Positions 1 through 7,426 of a DNA stretch of 15,694 nucleotides are shown piece by piece. Made by a program: the position numbers and the translations under genes. The stretch comes from Deltaproteobacteria bacterium. Its GTDB lineage: Bacteria > Myxococcota_A > Polyangia > Polyangiales > Houyiibacteriaceae. The stretch covers positions 1 to 15,694 of the forward strand of contig JAFDFW010000028.1 of assembly GCA_019309605.1 (NCBI GenBank). The letters are read 5' to 3'. The notes beneath the pieces were generated by a model, which saw only the letters and a program-made list of their open reading frames with translations, was not told where the DNA came from and did not search any database. The number at the start of each line of letters is the position of its first letter. Position 1 is the first letter of the stretch.

Positions 1-2
1 CG

Positions 3-536
3 GCCTGCACCACGAACGCCGGCTGTACCGCTCCTGCAACGTGCGTGCTCACCGACGAGGGCACGTGCAACCTCGACAATGATGATTGCCAGCAGGAGAT
101 TACACAGGCCGTGATCACCTTCGAGGTCGATGGGAACCCGGACGCGGGTTGCGCCACCGTGGTGGTCCGCACCGAGGGCGTCGAGGGAATGACCACTTCG
201 TTCGTGAACCTCAGCGCGGCGAACGGCGACGGCAACTTCTGCATGAGTGGCAAACTCGAAGCCATCTCCATGCCACTCCTTGATTTCGACGGGGCCCTCG
301 GGAACCCGAGCGTACGCGCGACGCTGTCTGAGGACGGCCTCTCGCATGGCGTTCTTGGCGCAACGGTCGACTCGGAGACCGCAGAGGCAATCGCCGCGGC
401 AATTAGCCCGATTGCCGTAGCCATCGTCGGAGCGACCTTCGACATCAGCAGCACCCTGACGCAGGACACGTCCGCAGCGTGCGACGCCCTCTCCATGACG
501 CTGGAGATCGGCGGCGTCACGGTAACAACGAACTAA
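3..536 (+). CDS. C-terminal part of a Cys-containing exported protein (5' end outside window)
   Basis: The frame is open from the first bases of the window, before the first in-frame ATG-like codon near 45, so this is the 3' part of a longer gene. The first visible residues are Cys- and Thr-rich (C-T-T-N-A-G-C-T-A-P-A-T-C), followed by an acidic stretch with paired Cys (C-N-L-D-N-D-D-C) and a beta-rich, Gly/Ala/Thr-rich tail with two more Cys. There is no membrane segment in the visible part. Cys pairs and low Lys suggest an exported or surface protein like the lipoproteins further along the window, but no family is recognised. It ends with TAA and is followed 20 bp later by a strong terminator. 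Signal peptide and true start cannot be seen. Confidence 0.75.
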   Translation, partial: ACTTNAGCTAPATCVLTDEGTCNLDNDDCQQEITQAVITFEVDGNPDAGCATVVVRTEGVEGMTTSFVNLSAANGDGNFCMSGKLEAISMPLLDFDGALGNPSVRATLSEDGLSHGVLGATVDSETAEAIAAAISPIAVAIVGATFDISSTLTQDTSAACDALSMTLEIGGVTVTTN

Positions 537-556
537 AGCCTAAACAGGCAAACGAG

Positions 557-592
557 AAAGGCCGGCGCCCTAGGGCGTCGGCCTTTTCTTTT
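557..592 (+). terminator. Rho-independent terminator
   Basis: A 14-bp stem (557-570 with 573-586, one G-T wobble) with a 2-nt loop runs from an A-tract into a T-rich tail (TTTTCTTTT). It lies 20 bp after the stop codon of the upstream gene and 35 bp before the 3' end of the convergent minus-strand gene. It could stop transcripts from both sides, but the T-tract is better for the plus strand. Confidence 0.88.
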
Positions 593-626
593 GCTCGCTT
601 CAGTTTTGTGAGCCCGAGGACGCGGC

Positions 627-1679
627 TCAGGACTTCGTGAAGCGGCCGACCTTGAGCCGGTGCATCACCGCCAGCTTTTGGCGCTCCTTGTAGGCCTGAT
701 GGCTCGCGTCGCCGGCCTCGTTGCTTTCGTCGGTCGCCCGGTCGAGCACCTGGAACTCGGTCTGCACGAAGATGGTGTGGCCGAGCCCCTCCGTCGCCGG
801 TGGCGCGGCGGCCAGCACTTTGCCGGGGACGCGGACCGGCACGTCTGCGACGAAGTGCACGATGCGGTAGCTCGGCGCCGTGAAGCGATTGTCTATCGGA
901 GACAGCCCGTCCTCCAAACCGAGCGGAAGCTGGAGCTTCGGGACGAGCTTCGAGAGTGCTGGCTCCGAGCTACAGTACTGATGGAAGCGCGCCAGTGTGT
1001 TGGTGGATTGACCCGGGATCACGAAGTTGAAAGGCACGATGCTTCGCTGGACGTAGTTCAGAACCGGAAAGATGTCGCGCGCGGTACGAGTCACGATGCG
1101 AAAACGAACTTTGTCGTAGATCTGTGACGCGCTGACATCGGGCTTCGACAAGAGCTTGGTGTAGAGCGAATCCCGGTTCTTTCGTCCACCGATGAACTCG
1201 AGGATCGGAAAGTCGTTGGCAAGGGCGGCGGCCATGACGCGATAGACCTTTTGCTCCACCCATTGGAAGACTTCTTCGTCCGCAGTCGGCAGCAGAAACA
1301 GGAGCTCGCGCGCCTCGAGGTGGTGGATGATGTGCATCACCTTCAAGATCGCGCAGCCGCAGATCTGTCGATGGCCCTTCGAGGACGCGAGCATGAGGAG
1401 GCCCACCAAGTCCTTCTTCGCTACCGGTTTCGGGACCGGGAAATCGAAGTGACGGCGGAGATAGTCGATCGCGGCTTCCTTGACCTGCGTCACGCGGGCC
1501 GCATCGCCGTCGTCGTCCGGGTCGATCTCCTGCGCGCTCACGAACTCCTCGGCCTCACCCTCATCGACGAAGTTGAAGCGGTGCCAGTCGACCACCGAGC
1601 CCCCACGCAGGAGCACCCGGATGCCCTCTAGGTCGGCCAGGGTGAAATCGCTGAGGCTTCGGAGCTCTGGAACAGACAC
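627..1679 (-). CDS. RelA/SpoT-synthetase-like protein of a deltaproteobacterial family (possibly TIGR04552)
   Basis: 350 residues from a GTG start, 2 bp after the stop of the small upstream ORF, so translation is probably coupled. I see no signal peptide or membrane span; it should be cytosolic. The N-terminal part (residues 18-36) has L-R-G-G-S-V-V-D-W-H-R-F, which I associate with TIGR04552, a family name given from memory. The second half lines up with ppGpp synthetase motifs: G-R-K-x3-S-L-Y-x-K at 165-175 (Rel enzymes have G-R-x-K-x3-S-I-Y-x-K), I-Y-D-x4-R-I-V at 187-196 (the Mg-binding Asp region), Y-R-I-V-H at 271-275 (like Y-Q-S-L-H), E308-x-Q310, then A-G-x-A-x-H-x-A-Y-K-E at 322-332. 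Spacing from Q310 to G323, H327 and Y330 equals that in Rel as I remember it. There is an insert between Y271 and E308, and the Arg of the Rel Q-I-R-T motif is Leu. The fold call is moderately sure; synthetase activity is unknown. No HD hydrolase, TGS or ACT domain is present. Confidence 0.8.
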   Translation of the reverse strand: MSVPELRSLSDFTLADLEGIRVLLRGGSVVDWHRFNFVDEGEAEEFVSAQEIDPDDDGDAARVTQVKEAAIDYLRRHFDFPVPKPVAKKDLVGLLMLASSKGHRQICGCAILKVMHIIHHLEARELLFLLPTADEEVFQWVEQKVYRVMAAALANDFPILEFIGGRKNRDSLYTKLLSKPDVSASQIYDKVRFRIVTRTARDIFPVLNYVQRSIVPFNFVIPGQSTNTLARFHQYCSSEPALSKLVPKLQLPLGLEDGLSPIDNRFTAPSYRIVHFVADVPVRVPGKVLAAAPPATEGLGHTIFVQTEFQVLDRATDESNEAGDASHQAYKERQKLAVMHRLKVGRFTKS

Positions 1680-1681
1680 GG

Positions 1682-1831
1682 CTAGGGAGACCGTTCCAGC
1701 AGGATGGTGCCCACGAAAATACCGACGCTGACCAGCAGTACGATGGCATTGAGCGTAAGTCCGCCGTGACAGCCGCTAAGCGCGGTCAGTCCGAGCAGTC
1801 CAATCCCCCATGTCGATCTCCGTCCCACCAT
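1682..1831 (-). CDS. Small lipoprotein-like membrane protein, 49 aa
   Basis: A short ATG-started ORF reading from 1831 down to a TAG at 1684-1682. The protein has an Arg-Arg N-terminus, a hydrophobic stretch (residues 9-19), a lipobox-like A-L-S-G-C ending at Cys21, then a second hydrophobic span (residues 25-45) and a short charged tail (E-R-S-P). This looks like a lipoprotein signal followed by a membrane segment, which random antisense reading would rarely give. It ends two bases before the GTG of the RelA/SpoT-like gene, which fits an operon with coupled translation. No clear Shine-Dalgarno lies before the ATG, so the start is tentative. No family is recognised. Confidence 0.6.
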   Translation of the reverse strand: MVGRRSTWGIGLLGLTALSGCHGGLTLNAIVLLVSVGIFVGTILLERSP

Positions 1832-1891
1832 CTCGGGCGCCCGATTGATACCAGTCGACCGCCACTGACGCTAGTGGATTGCGCCGAGTCA

Positions 1892-1920
1892 TTGCTGGCG
1901 AGCTAGATCTCGAATATTGT
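1892..1920 (+). promoter_or_regulatory. Weak candidate promoter for the lon-like operon
   Basis: TTGCTG (1892-1897), a 17-bp spacer, then TATTGT (1915-1920) is the best sigma70-like pair in the 100-bp divergent gap. If used, transcription would begin a few bases before the ATG at 1932, giving an almost leaderless message; this fits the lack of a Shine-Dalgarno there. Upstream, an imperfect palindrome (CCACT at 1862-1866, AGTGG at 1873-1877) could be an operator. The match is poor (7 of 12), so confidence is low. Confidence 0.25.
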
Positions 1921-1931
1921 TGGCAAAACCA

Positions 1932-4307
1932 ATGACGGATTCGATCTTCCCCGCTGGCGCCGAACCGATTCTGCCCATCCTGCCCTTGCGCAACTCGGTG
2001 CTTTTTCCCGCGACCGTGGTGCCGGTCAACGTGGGCAGGGCCCGATCGGTACGGCTGATCGAGGAGGCCTGCGGCCGCGAGCGCCCCGCCATCGGGGTAG
2101 TGACGCAGCACAAGCCCGAGGTGGAGGACCCGACCTTCGACCAGGTCTACCACACCGGTACCATCGCTCGAGTCCTGAAGGTCATCCGCCTCAACTCCGG
2201 GCAGTACAGCGTCGTACTCCAGGGCGTGAGCCGGATGCGCATCGAGGAAGCGCTCGGCCGTCACCCGACGATGCGCGCGCGCGTGCACCGCTATCACGAA
2301 GCGCCGGCCGTCGACGTCGAGATCGAGGCACTCGCCGCGCACCTCAGGGAGTCGGCGCGCCAACTGCTCCACGAGCTCCCGACGGCATCGCGTGAGTCGT
2401 TGCACATTCTCGACAACGTGCGCGAGCCGGGCGCGCTCGCCGACCTCATCGAATCAAACCTCCCGGTTTCCAACGAGTCCAAGCAAGAGGTCTTGCAAAC
2501 GCTCGACATCCGGGAACGCGTCCGGAAGGTCCTCGACCAGGTCAATCGCCAGAACGAGGTGCTGCGGGTCAAGCAAGAGATCTCCACCATCGTCGAAGAG
2601 GAGATGTCGACCTCGCAGCGTGAATACCTCCTTCGGCAGCAGATCAAGTCCATCCGCCGAGAGCTGGGGGAAACCGACGTCGACGAAGATGACGTCGAGA
2701 ATCTCCGCGAACGGATCGCGCTCGCGCGCCTCCCGAGCGAGGCCGAGGCCGCTGCAAAACGAGAGCTCCGGCGCATGAGCAACATGAACCCGGCGAGCAG
2801 CGAGTACCAAGTCGCGCAGACGTATGTCACGTGGCTCGCCGACCTTCCGTGGGACAAGATGAACGCCGACCGGCTCGACGTGCTGCAAGCGCGACGGGTG
2901 CTCGATGAGGACCACTACGGCCTCGAAAAACCCAAACGTCGGATCGTCGAGCACATCGCGGTCCGCAAGCTCCGGCGCGACGGACGTGCTCCGATTCTGT
3001 GCTTCGTCGGACCGCCGGGCGTCGGCAAGACTTCACTCGGCCGCTCGATCGCGCGCGCGTCGGGCCGAGCGTTCGTCCGCGTCTCGCTAGGCGGCGTGTC
3101 CGATGAAGCCGAGGTGCTTGGGCACCGCCGAACCTATGTCGGCGCGTTCCCCGGACGCATCATCTCCGGGCTGAAGAAGGCCGGCACCAAGAACCCGGTG
3201 ATGATCCTCGACGAAATCGACAAGCTCGGCGGCGACCAGCGCGGGGATCCATCGAGTGCCCTGCTCGAAGTGCTCGACCCAGAACAAAACCATCAGTTCA
3301 CCGACCACTACATCGACACGCCATTCGACCTCAGCAAAGTGATGTTCATTGCGACGGCCAACCAGAAGAGCACGATCCCCGGTCCCTTGCTCGACCGCAT
3401 GGAGGTGATCGAGCTGACCGGGTACACTCCACGCGAGAAGCTTTCGATCGCTCGAGACTTCTTGATACCGCGTCAGCTCAGCGAGCACGGCTTGTCGCCG
3501 GAGCGCCTCGACTTCTCAGACGAGTCCATCGACCTGATGGTCGACTCCTACACGCATGAAGCGGGCGTCCGAAAGCTCGAGCAGCAAGCGGCAGCCGTGT
3601 GCCGTGCCGTCGCCGTGCGCGTCGCAAACGGAGAGGACGTGTCGATCCTGGCGGATCCGCCCTTCATCGAAAGCGTGCTGGGCGCCGGCACGGCCAAGCG
3701 TCAGGAACCGGAGCGAAGCCCGAAGGCCGGCGTCGCGACCGGCCTGTCGTGGACCCCTGCCGGGGGCGATCTGCTGTTCGTCGAGGCCACCCGCATGCCT
3801 GGTACAGGCAAGCTCCACCTCACCGGCAACATGGGTGACGTCTTGAAGGAGTCCGCCGCGGCGGCATTCACATTCGTGCGGGCCCGCGCCGCAGAGCTCG
3901 GGCTCGCCGAAGACTTCGTCAGTCACACCGACATTCACGTGCACCTGCCAGCGGGAGCGGTTCCGAAAGATGGCGCGGCGGCGGGCGTGCCGCTGTACGT
4001 GGCGTTGGCGTCGGTGCTCACACAGCTCAAAGTGAGGCCAGATGTCGCGATGAGCGGCGAGATCACGCTGCGAGGCAATGTCCTCAAGGTCGGCGGTATC
4101 AAGGAGAAGTGCTTGGCGGCGCACCGCGCTGGCGTCTCTCGAATCCTCCTGCCGAAGCGAAACGAGGCCGACCTCGAAGATGTGCCCGATGAGGTCCGTG
4201 AAGGTCTCGAGATCTGCCTCATCTCTCGGGTCGACGAGGTGTTGAGCCTCGTTGGCGCGTTCGATGCTGCTGGGAATCCGGGGGGCGCACCCGCCGCGGC
4301 CGAATAG
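1932..4307 (+). CDS. lon: Lon-family AAA+ protein with catalytic Ser replaced by Ala
   Basis: 791 residues, about the length of bacterial Lon (E. coli 784). An N-terminal Lon substrate-binding domain begins P-I-L-P-L-R-N at residues 17-23, followed by a long helical region with coiled-coil character. The AAA+ module has Walker A G-P-P-G-V-G-K-T (K366), Walker B I-L-D-E-I-D (D427, E428), a candidate Arg finger R489 in L-L-D-R-M and sensor-2 R547 in G-V-R-K-L, so ATP hydrolysis looks possible. The C-terminal domain keeps E-S-A near the middle and the catalytic-lysine motif G-G-I-K-E-K (K724). The serine motif, normally P-K-D-G-P-S-A-G, reads P-K-D-G-A-A-A-G: codon 3978-3980 is GCG, so the nucleophile is Ala683. 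It is therefore expected to lack Ser-Lys protease activity and may act as an unfoldase or DNA-binding scaffold. I chose ATG 1932 because the TTG at 1917 lies inside the candidate -10 and neither has a Shine-Dalgarno. It is followed after 3 bp by the membrane peptidase gene. Confidence 0.93.
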   Translation: MTDSIFPAGAEPILPILPLRNSVLFPATVVPVNVGRARSVRLIEEACGRERPAIGVVTQHKPEVEDPTFDQVYHTGTIARVLKVIRLNSGQYSVVLQGVSRMRIEEALGRHPTMRARVHRYHEAPAVDVEIEALAAHLRESARQLLHELPTASRESLHILDNVREPGALADLIESNLPVSNESKQEVLQTLDIRERVRKVLDQVNRQNEVLRVKQEISTIVEEEMSTSQREYLLRQQIKSIRRELGETDVDEDDVENLRERIALARLPSEAEAAAKRELRRMSNMNPASSEYQVAQTYVTWLADLPWDKMNADRLDVLQARRVLDEDHYGLEKPKRRIVEHIAVRKLRRDGRAPILCFVGPPGVGKTSLGRSIARASGRAFVRVSLGGVSDEAEVLGHRRTYVGAFPGRIISGLKKAGTKNPVMILDEIDKLGGDQRGDPSSALLEVLDPEQNHQFTDHYIDTPFDLSKVMFIATANQKSTIPGPLLDRMEVIELTGYTPREKLSIARDFLIPRQLSEHGLSPERLDFSDESIDLMVDSYTHEAGVRKLEQQAAAVCRAVAVRVANGEDVSILADPPFIESVLGAGTAKRQEPERSPKAGVATGLSWTPAGGDLLFVEATRMPGTGKLHLTGNMGDVLKESAAAAFTFVRARAAELGLAEDFVSHTDIHVHLPAGAVPKDGAAAGVPLYVALASVLTQLKVRPDVAMSGEITLRGNVLKVGGIKEKCLAAHRAGVSRILLPKRNEADLEDVPDEVREGLEICLISRVDEVLSLVGAFDAAGNPGGAPAAAE

Positions 4308-4310
4308 TCC

Positions 4311-6599
4311 GTGGCGAAGTTGTTCACCTTCCGGTTGAGTGCGGCGTTTGCAGCCATCGTGGGCGTTGCGCTCGCGTTCATCCCGCTGCTTGCGGTGCAC
4401 GGCGTGGAAAGCGCACTCGCGCTGGGTTTGCTGCTTCCGCCTTGGGTCGCGGCCACCGCGGCGAGCTACGCCGAGCGGAATCGAGACCTGCGCGGGATCG
4501 ATCTGATGCTTCGCGCGATCGGAGCGGGGTTGTTGATCTGGGCGATCCCGGTCGTGCTTCTGGCGCTGAGCGCGCTCCGGGTCCGCCAATGCGCACCCGG
4601 GGAAGGCCTTGCCTTCATGGTGCTGGGACCGGCCGTCGGTTGCGCACTTGCCGCGTGCGCAGGCGTATGGGTCGCCGGGTCGAGGAGCCGCTCGCGCTTC
4701 TCCCCATGGATCGCCGCTGCAATCCCCATCGGCGCGGCACTGCTGGGTTTGTGGGCGTTCTACGCCACACCGACCGTATATGTGTTTGGCGCGTTCGCGG
4801 GCTATTTCCCTGGCGCGATCTACGACGACCTCGTCCAGATCCCGACTCGCTATCTCACCTACCGCGCCACGATGGTGGTCGCAGTCCTCTCACTCACCGT
4901 GCTGTTCGACGCTCTATGGGACCCGACGTCCGGAAAGCTCGATCTTCGAGGCCGCGGCCGCTCCTACATCGGTGCAGTCATCGTCTGCGCCGGGGCCTTG
5001 GGCATCGTGGCGGCGTCATACTGGCACGGAGATCACCTCGGTCATTGGGTGAGCGAGGAGTATTTGATCGAACGGCTCGGCAAGACCGAACAGGGGCGGC
5101 ATTGCGTGGTTCACATGCCGCGCGAAACGCAGCCCGAGGACGCCAGACGGCTACTCGAAGACTGCGACTTCCAGGTGGAGCGCGCGCGAAAGCTCGTGGG
5201 TCTTTCCTCGACGGAGCCGGTGACGGCTTATTTCTTTCGAAATCAGAACGAGAAGAAAGAACTCATCGGCGTCGGACGCACGCTGATCGCCAAGCCGTGG
5301 CGGGGCGAAGTCTATCTACAGATGGCGGGCTGGCCGCATCCTGTGCTCGGACACGAAATCGCGCACGCCGTTCTCGGCGAGGTCGGTCGCAGGCCCTTCT
5401 CGGTGGCGTCGACGTTCGGGGGGTTGTTACCGAACCCAGGCATCGTCGAAGGCGCGGCCGTTGCTCTTGCCTGGGACCTTCGAGACGACCTCGACCCAGA
5501 CCAATGGTCGCGGATATTGATGGACCGCAAGGAACTCCCCGCTGCTAGCACGGTCATGAGCGTTCAGTTCAGCGCCCTCCCTGCTCGCCGCGCCTACATG
5601 ACGGCGGGGTCGATCATTCGGTTCATGATCGCGACGCGCGGGATGGACACGTTGCTCGAGGCCTATCGTCGCGGCGCAATCGAGGGCCTCGGTGAGCTCG
5701 AGACGCAGTGGCACACCCATCTCCAAGGGGTCCCGGTCACACCACAGGAGCGCGGCGTAGCCGAGGTCGAACTGGCACGGCCAAGTATTTTCTCCGCGAC
5801 ATGCCCGCACGAGCTGGCGAAGCTCCGGGCCCATCTTTCCGGCGATACGGCCGCTCGCGATGACGCCCGCACGATCGAGACCTGCCGGGCCATCCTCGAG
5901 ATCGACGAACATGAACCGCGCGCCCATGCCGCCCTGGTCGGTGCCTTGGCACGCACGGAGGATGATGCGGGGGCGCTCGCCGAGCTCGACGCGCTGCGGA
6001 CGGCGATGAACGCCCCTAAGCCGATCGTGGCGGCTGCCCTCGAACAGTATGCCGACGCGAGCTGGGCGCTCGGCAAGCTAGACGAGGCCGCAAAGCTCTA
6101 CGAAGAGCTGCTGACGATCCCGCGCACCGACGGACCAGCACGGCAAAGCGAGGTGAAGAAGCTGGCGCTCGGAGCCAGCCCAGGCGAGCGCGAGCTCGTC
6201 TACGAGATGATGCTCGGACGATCATCGAGCCCGGTCGTAGTGCACCTCGCCCAAACCTTGGCGTCGATCCGAGACGATGGCCTCGGACAGTATCTCGAAG
6301 CGCGGCAGCTCGTGGGACAGAACCGCTTCGCGCTCGCCCTTCCTCTGCTCCAAGAAGCCAAACTCCTTGGTCTACCGACGCTTCGGCTGGAGCGAGAGCT
6401 GAGCCGTATCTTGGGAATCACATTCTTCGCACTCGGCCGCTACGGCGAATCTGCCGAGGCCTGGAGGGAGCGAGCATGGGTCAGTCGCGCCGCCGGCGCG
6501 GAGGCGCAGCGTTGGCTCGAACGGATCGAATATGCGCAGACCCGGACCGTCAGTCCGGTGTTGCCAGGTCCATCGTCGGCTCCCCGAGCTGCGCCTTGA
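4311..6599 (+). CDS. Polytopic membrane protein with HExxH zinc-peptidase domain (peptidase MA-like) and TPR-like C-terminus
   Basis: 762 residues from a GTG 3 bp after the lon-like stop, clearly the same transcript. Residues 1-240 are hydrophobic with about seven membrane spans (near 9-30, 33-50, 66-87, 98-120, 130-150, 184-203, 219-237). Then comes a soluble domain with H348-E-I-A-H352 and, 28 residues on, G-I-V-E380-G-A-A: the HExxH plus downstream Glu pattern of gluzincin metallopeptidases, closest in feel to the peptidase MA group. Residues about 500-745 are Ala/Leu-rich helical repeats resembling TPRs (for example A-D-A-S-W-A-L-G-K-L-D-E-A-A), usually a protein-binding scaffold. Counting spans with the positive-inside rule puts the peptidase domain in the periplasm, though span number is uncertain. 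The 3' end overlaps the convergent gene by 50 bp. The substrate is unknown. Confidence 0.82.
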   Translation: MAKLFTFRLSAAFAAIVGVALAFIPLLAVHGVESALALGLLLPPWVAATAASYAERNRDLRGIDLMLRAIGAGLLIWAIPVVLLALSALRVRQCAPGEGLAFMVLGPAVGCALAACAGVWVAGSRSRSRFSPWIAAAIPIGAALLGLWAFYATPTVYVFGAFAGYFPGAIYDDLVQIPTRYLTYRATMVVAVLSLTVLFDALWDPTSGKLDLRGRGRSYIGAVIVCAGALGIVAASYWHGDHLGHWVSEEYLIERLGKTEQGRHCVVHMPRETQPEDARRLLEDCDFQVERARKLVGLSSTEPVTAYFFRNQNEKKELIGVGRTLIAKPWRGEVYLQMAGWPHPVLGHEIAHAVLGEVGRRPFSVASTFGGLLPNPGIVEGAAVALAWDLRDDLDPDQWSRILMDRKELPAASTVMSVQFSALPARRAYMTAGSIIRFMIATRGMDTLLEAYRRGAIEGLGELETQWHTHLQGVPVTPQERGVAEVELARPSIFSATCPHELAKLRAHLSGDTAARDDARTIETCRAILEIDEHEPRAHAALVGALARTEDDAGALAELDALRTAMNAPKPIVAAALEQYADASWALGKLDEAAKLYEELLTIPRTDGPARQSEVKKLALGASPGERELVYEMMLGRSSSPVVVHLAQTLASIRDDGLGQYLEARQLVGQNRFALALPLLQEAKLLGLPTLRLERELSRILGITFFALGRYGESAEAWRERAWVSRAAGAEAQRWLERIEYAQTRTVSPVLPGPSSAPRAAP
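6542..6558. other. Hairpin across the end of two convergent genes
   Basis: A perfect 6-bp inverted repeat (CCGGAC / GTCCGG) with a 5-nt loop. The loop holds the stop codon of the minus-strand gene (6550-6552), while the plus-strand gene reads through it. No T-tract follows on either strand, so it is at best a weak terminator or transcript-end structure. Confidence 0.35.
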
Positions 6600-7416
6600 T
6601 GTGAGCCGCGATCGAACAGTCCGCGATGGCGATGGGGTCGCCGGCCGCTTTCGCGGCGTCTGCCTTGGGGCCAATTTGGCTGCGCACCGTGATCAGCCGC
6701 CCGCGGTTCTGTGTGCGCGTGCGCAGAACGAGCTTGTCCTTTTCGAGGTCCCAGAGAAACACGTCCACGGGGTCCCGGAGGCGGCTCTTCCCTTGAACCA
6801 CGAGGAGAAGAAAGTAGTCGGCGGGCACCCGCTCTTTCAACGCGGGGAGCTCGCGCTCGATTGCCCGTGTGAGCTGCTCTTCGCGAACGGAGAGGCGCTG
6901 CATGTCGTTCGTTTCCTCAACCCGGCCGAGCCACTTGGCCGTCAACACCTCGGGAACATCGGAGAGCGCCCGCAAGGGCGTCAGCTCGAGGCCGAGGCAA
7001 GCGCCCACGGCGTCTTCCTCCTCGGACTCGACCGCCGCACGCAGCCCCTCTTCAGTAGCGAGCTCGGGGGCGCGCACCTGGAGGTAGACCATCTCCTTGT
7101 CGTGCAAAGCGGATAGCGGCACCTCGGCTTCGACCAAGCGGTTGGCGGCGCCTGTCTTGGCACCGAGGGCCTTGCCTTCGAGCTCTACTCGAGTAGCCGC
7201 TAGCTCTTCGAGAACCGGCGCAACGTGCTCGGAATGCTGTGCCCGAATGCGGTCTCTCAGCTCGTCCGCCCGGACCTTCTGGCGCCAGAAATAGGCGCCC
7301 GCCACCAGCGCAGCGATTAAAACGACGAAACCGACACGCGTCCACGGGATTCGTGGTCGGTATCGGTTTCTGCGAACGCCGTCGAACTCGGCAGGAGTGA
7401 GCTCGGACGGCTCCAT
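6550..7416 (-). CDS. Single-span membrane protein, last gene of TolQ-TolR-TolR operon
   Basis: 288 residues from ATG. A basic cytoplasmic N-terminus (R/K-rich, residues 15-27) precedes one membrane span (about 27-44). A charged helical stretch that could be coiled coil follows (45-80), then a mixed alpha/beta soluble domain to the end, predicted periplasmic. There is no Pro-rich TonB spacer and no recognisable TonB/TolA C-terminal motif. It starts 10 bp after the stop of the preceding TolR gene, so it probably belongs to the same proton-channel system. It may be the effector that takes energy from the motor, or an accessory factor. The family is not recognised. Its last 50 bp overlap the convergent peptidase gene. 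Confidence 0.75.
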   Translation of the reverse strand: MEPSELTPAEFDGVRRNRYRPRIPWTRVGFVVLIAALVAGAYFWRQKVRADELRDRIRAQHSEHVAPVLEELAATRVELEGKALGAKTGAANRLVEAEVPLSALHDKEMVYLQVRAPELATEEGLRAAVESEEEDAVGACLGLELTPLRALSDVPEVLTAKWLGRVEETNDMQRLSVREEQLTRAIERELPALKERVPADYFLLLVVQGKSRLRDPVDVFLWDLEKDKLVLRTRTQNRGRLITVRSQIGPKADAAKAAGDPIAIADCSIAAHIKAQLGEPTMDLATPD

Positions 7417-7426
7417 GGCGCGAAGC

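Noticed and set aside
1862..1877. Palindrome before the Lon-like gene as a CIRCE or heat-shock element
   Set aside because: It does not match the CIRCE consensus (TTAGCACTC-N9-GAGTGCTAA); only a 5-bp dyad is present.
1917..1931. Upstream TTG start adding five residues to the Lon-like protein
   Set aside because: No ribosome site, poor start codon, and it lies in the candidate -10; the ATG at 1932 fits Lon N-termini better. It cannot be excluded.
3516..4589. Long antisense open frame of 357 codons opposite the Lon-like gene
   Set aside because: Composition is Arg/His/Gln-rich without domain features, as expected from the complement of a high-GC gene; the plus-strand Lon is certain.
4442..5548. 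368-codon plus-strand frame inside the membrane peptidase gene
   Set aside because: Extremely Arg-rich, typical of a shifted frame in GC-rich DNA; the membrane protein frame has clear spans and HExxH.
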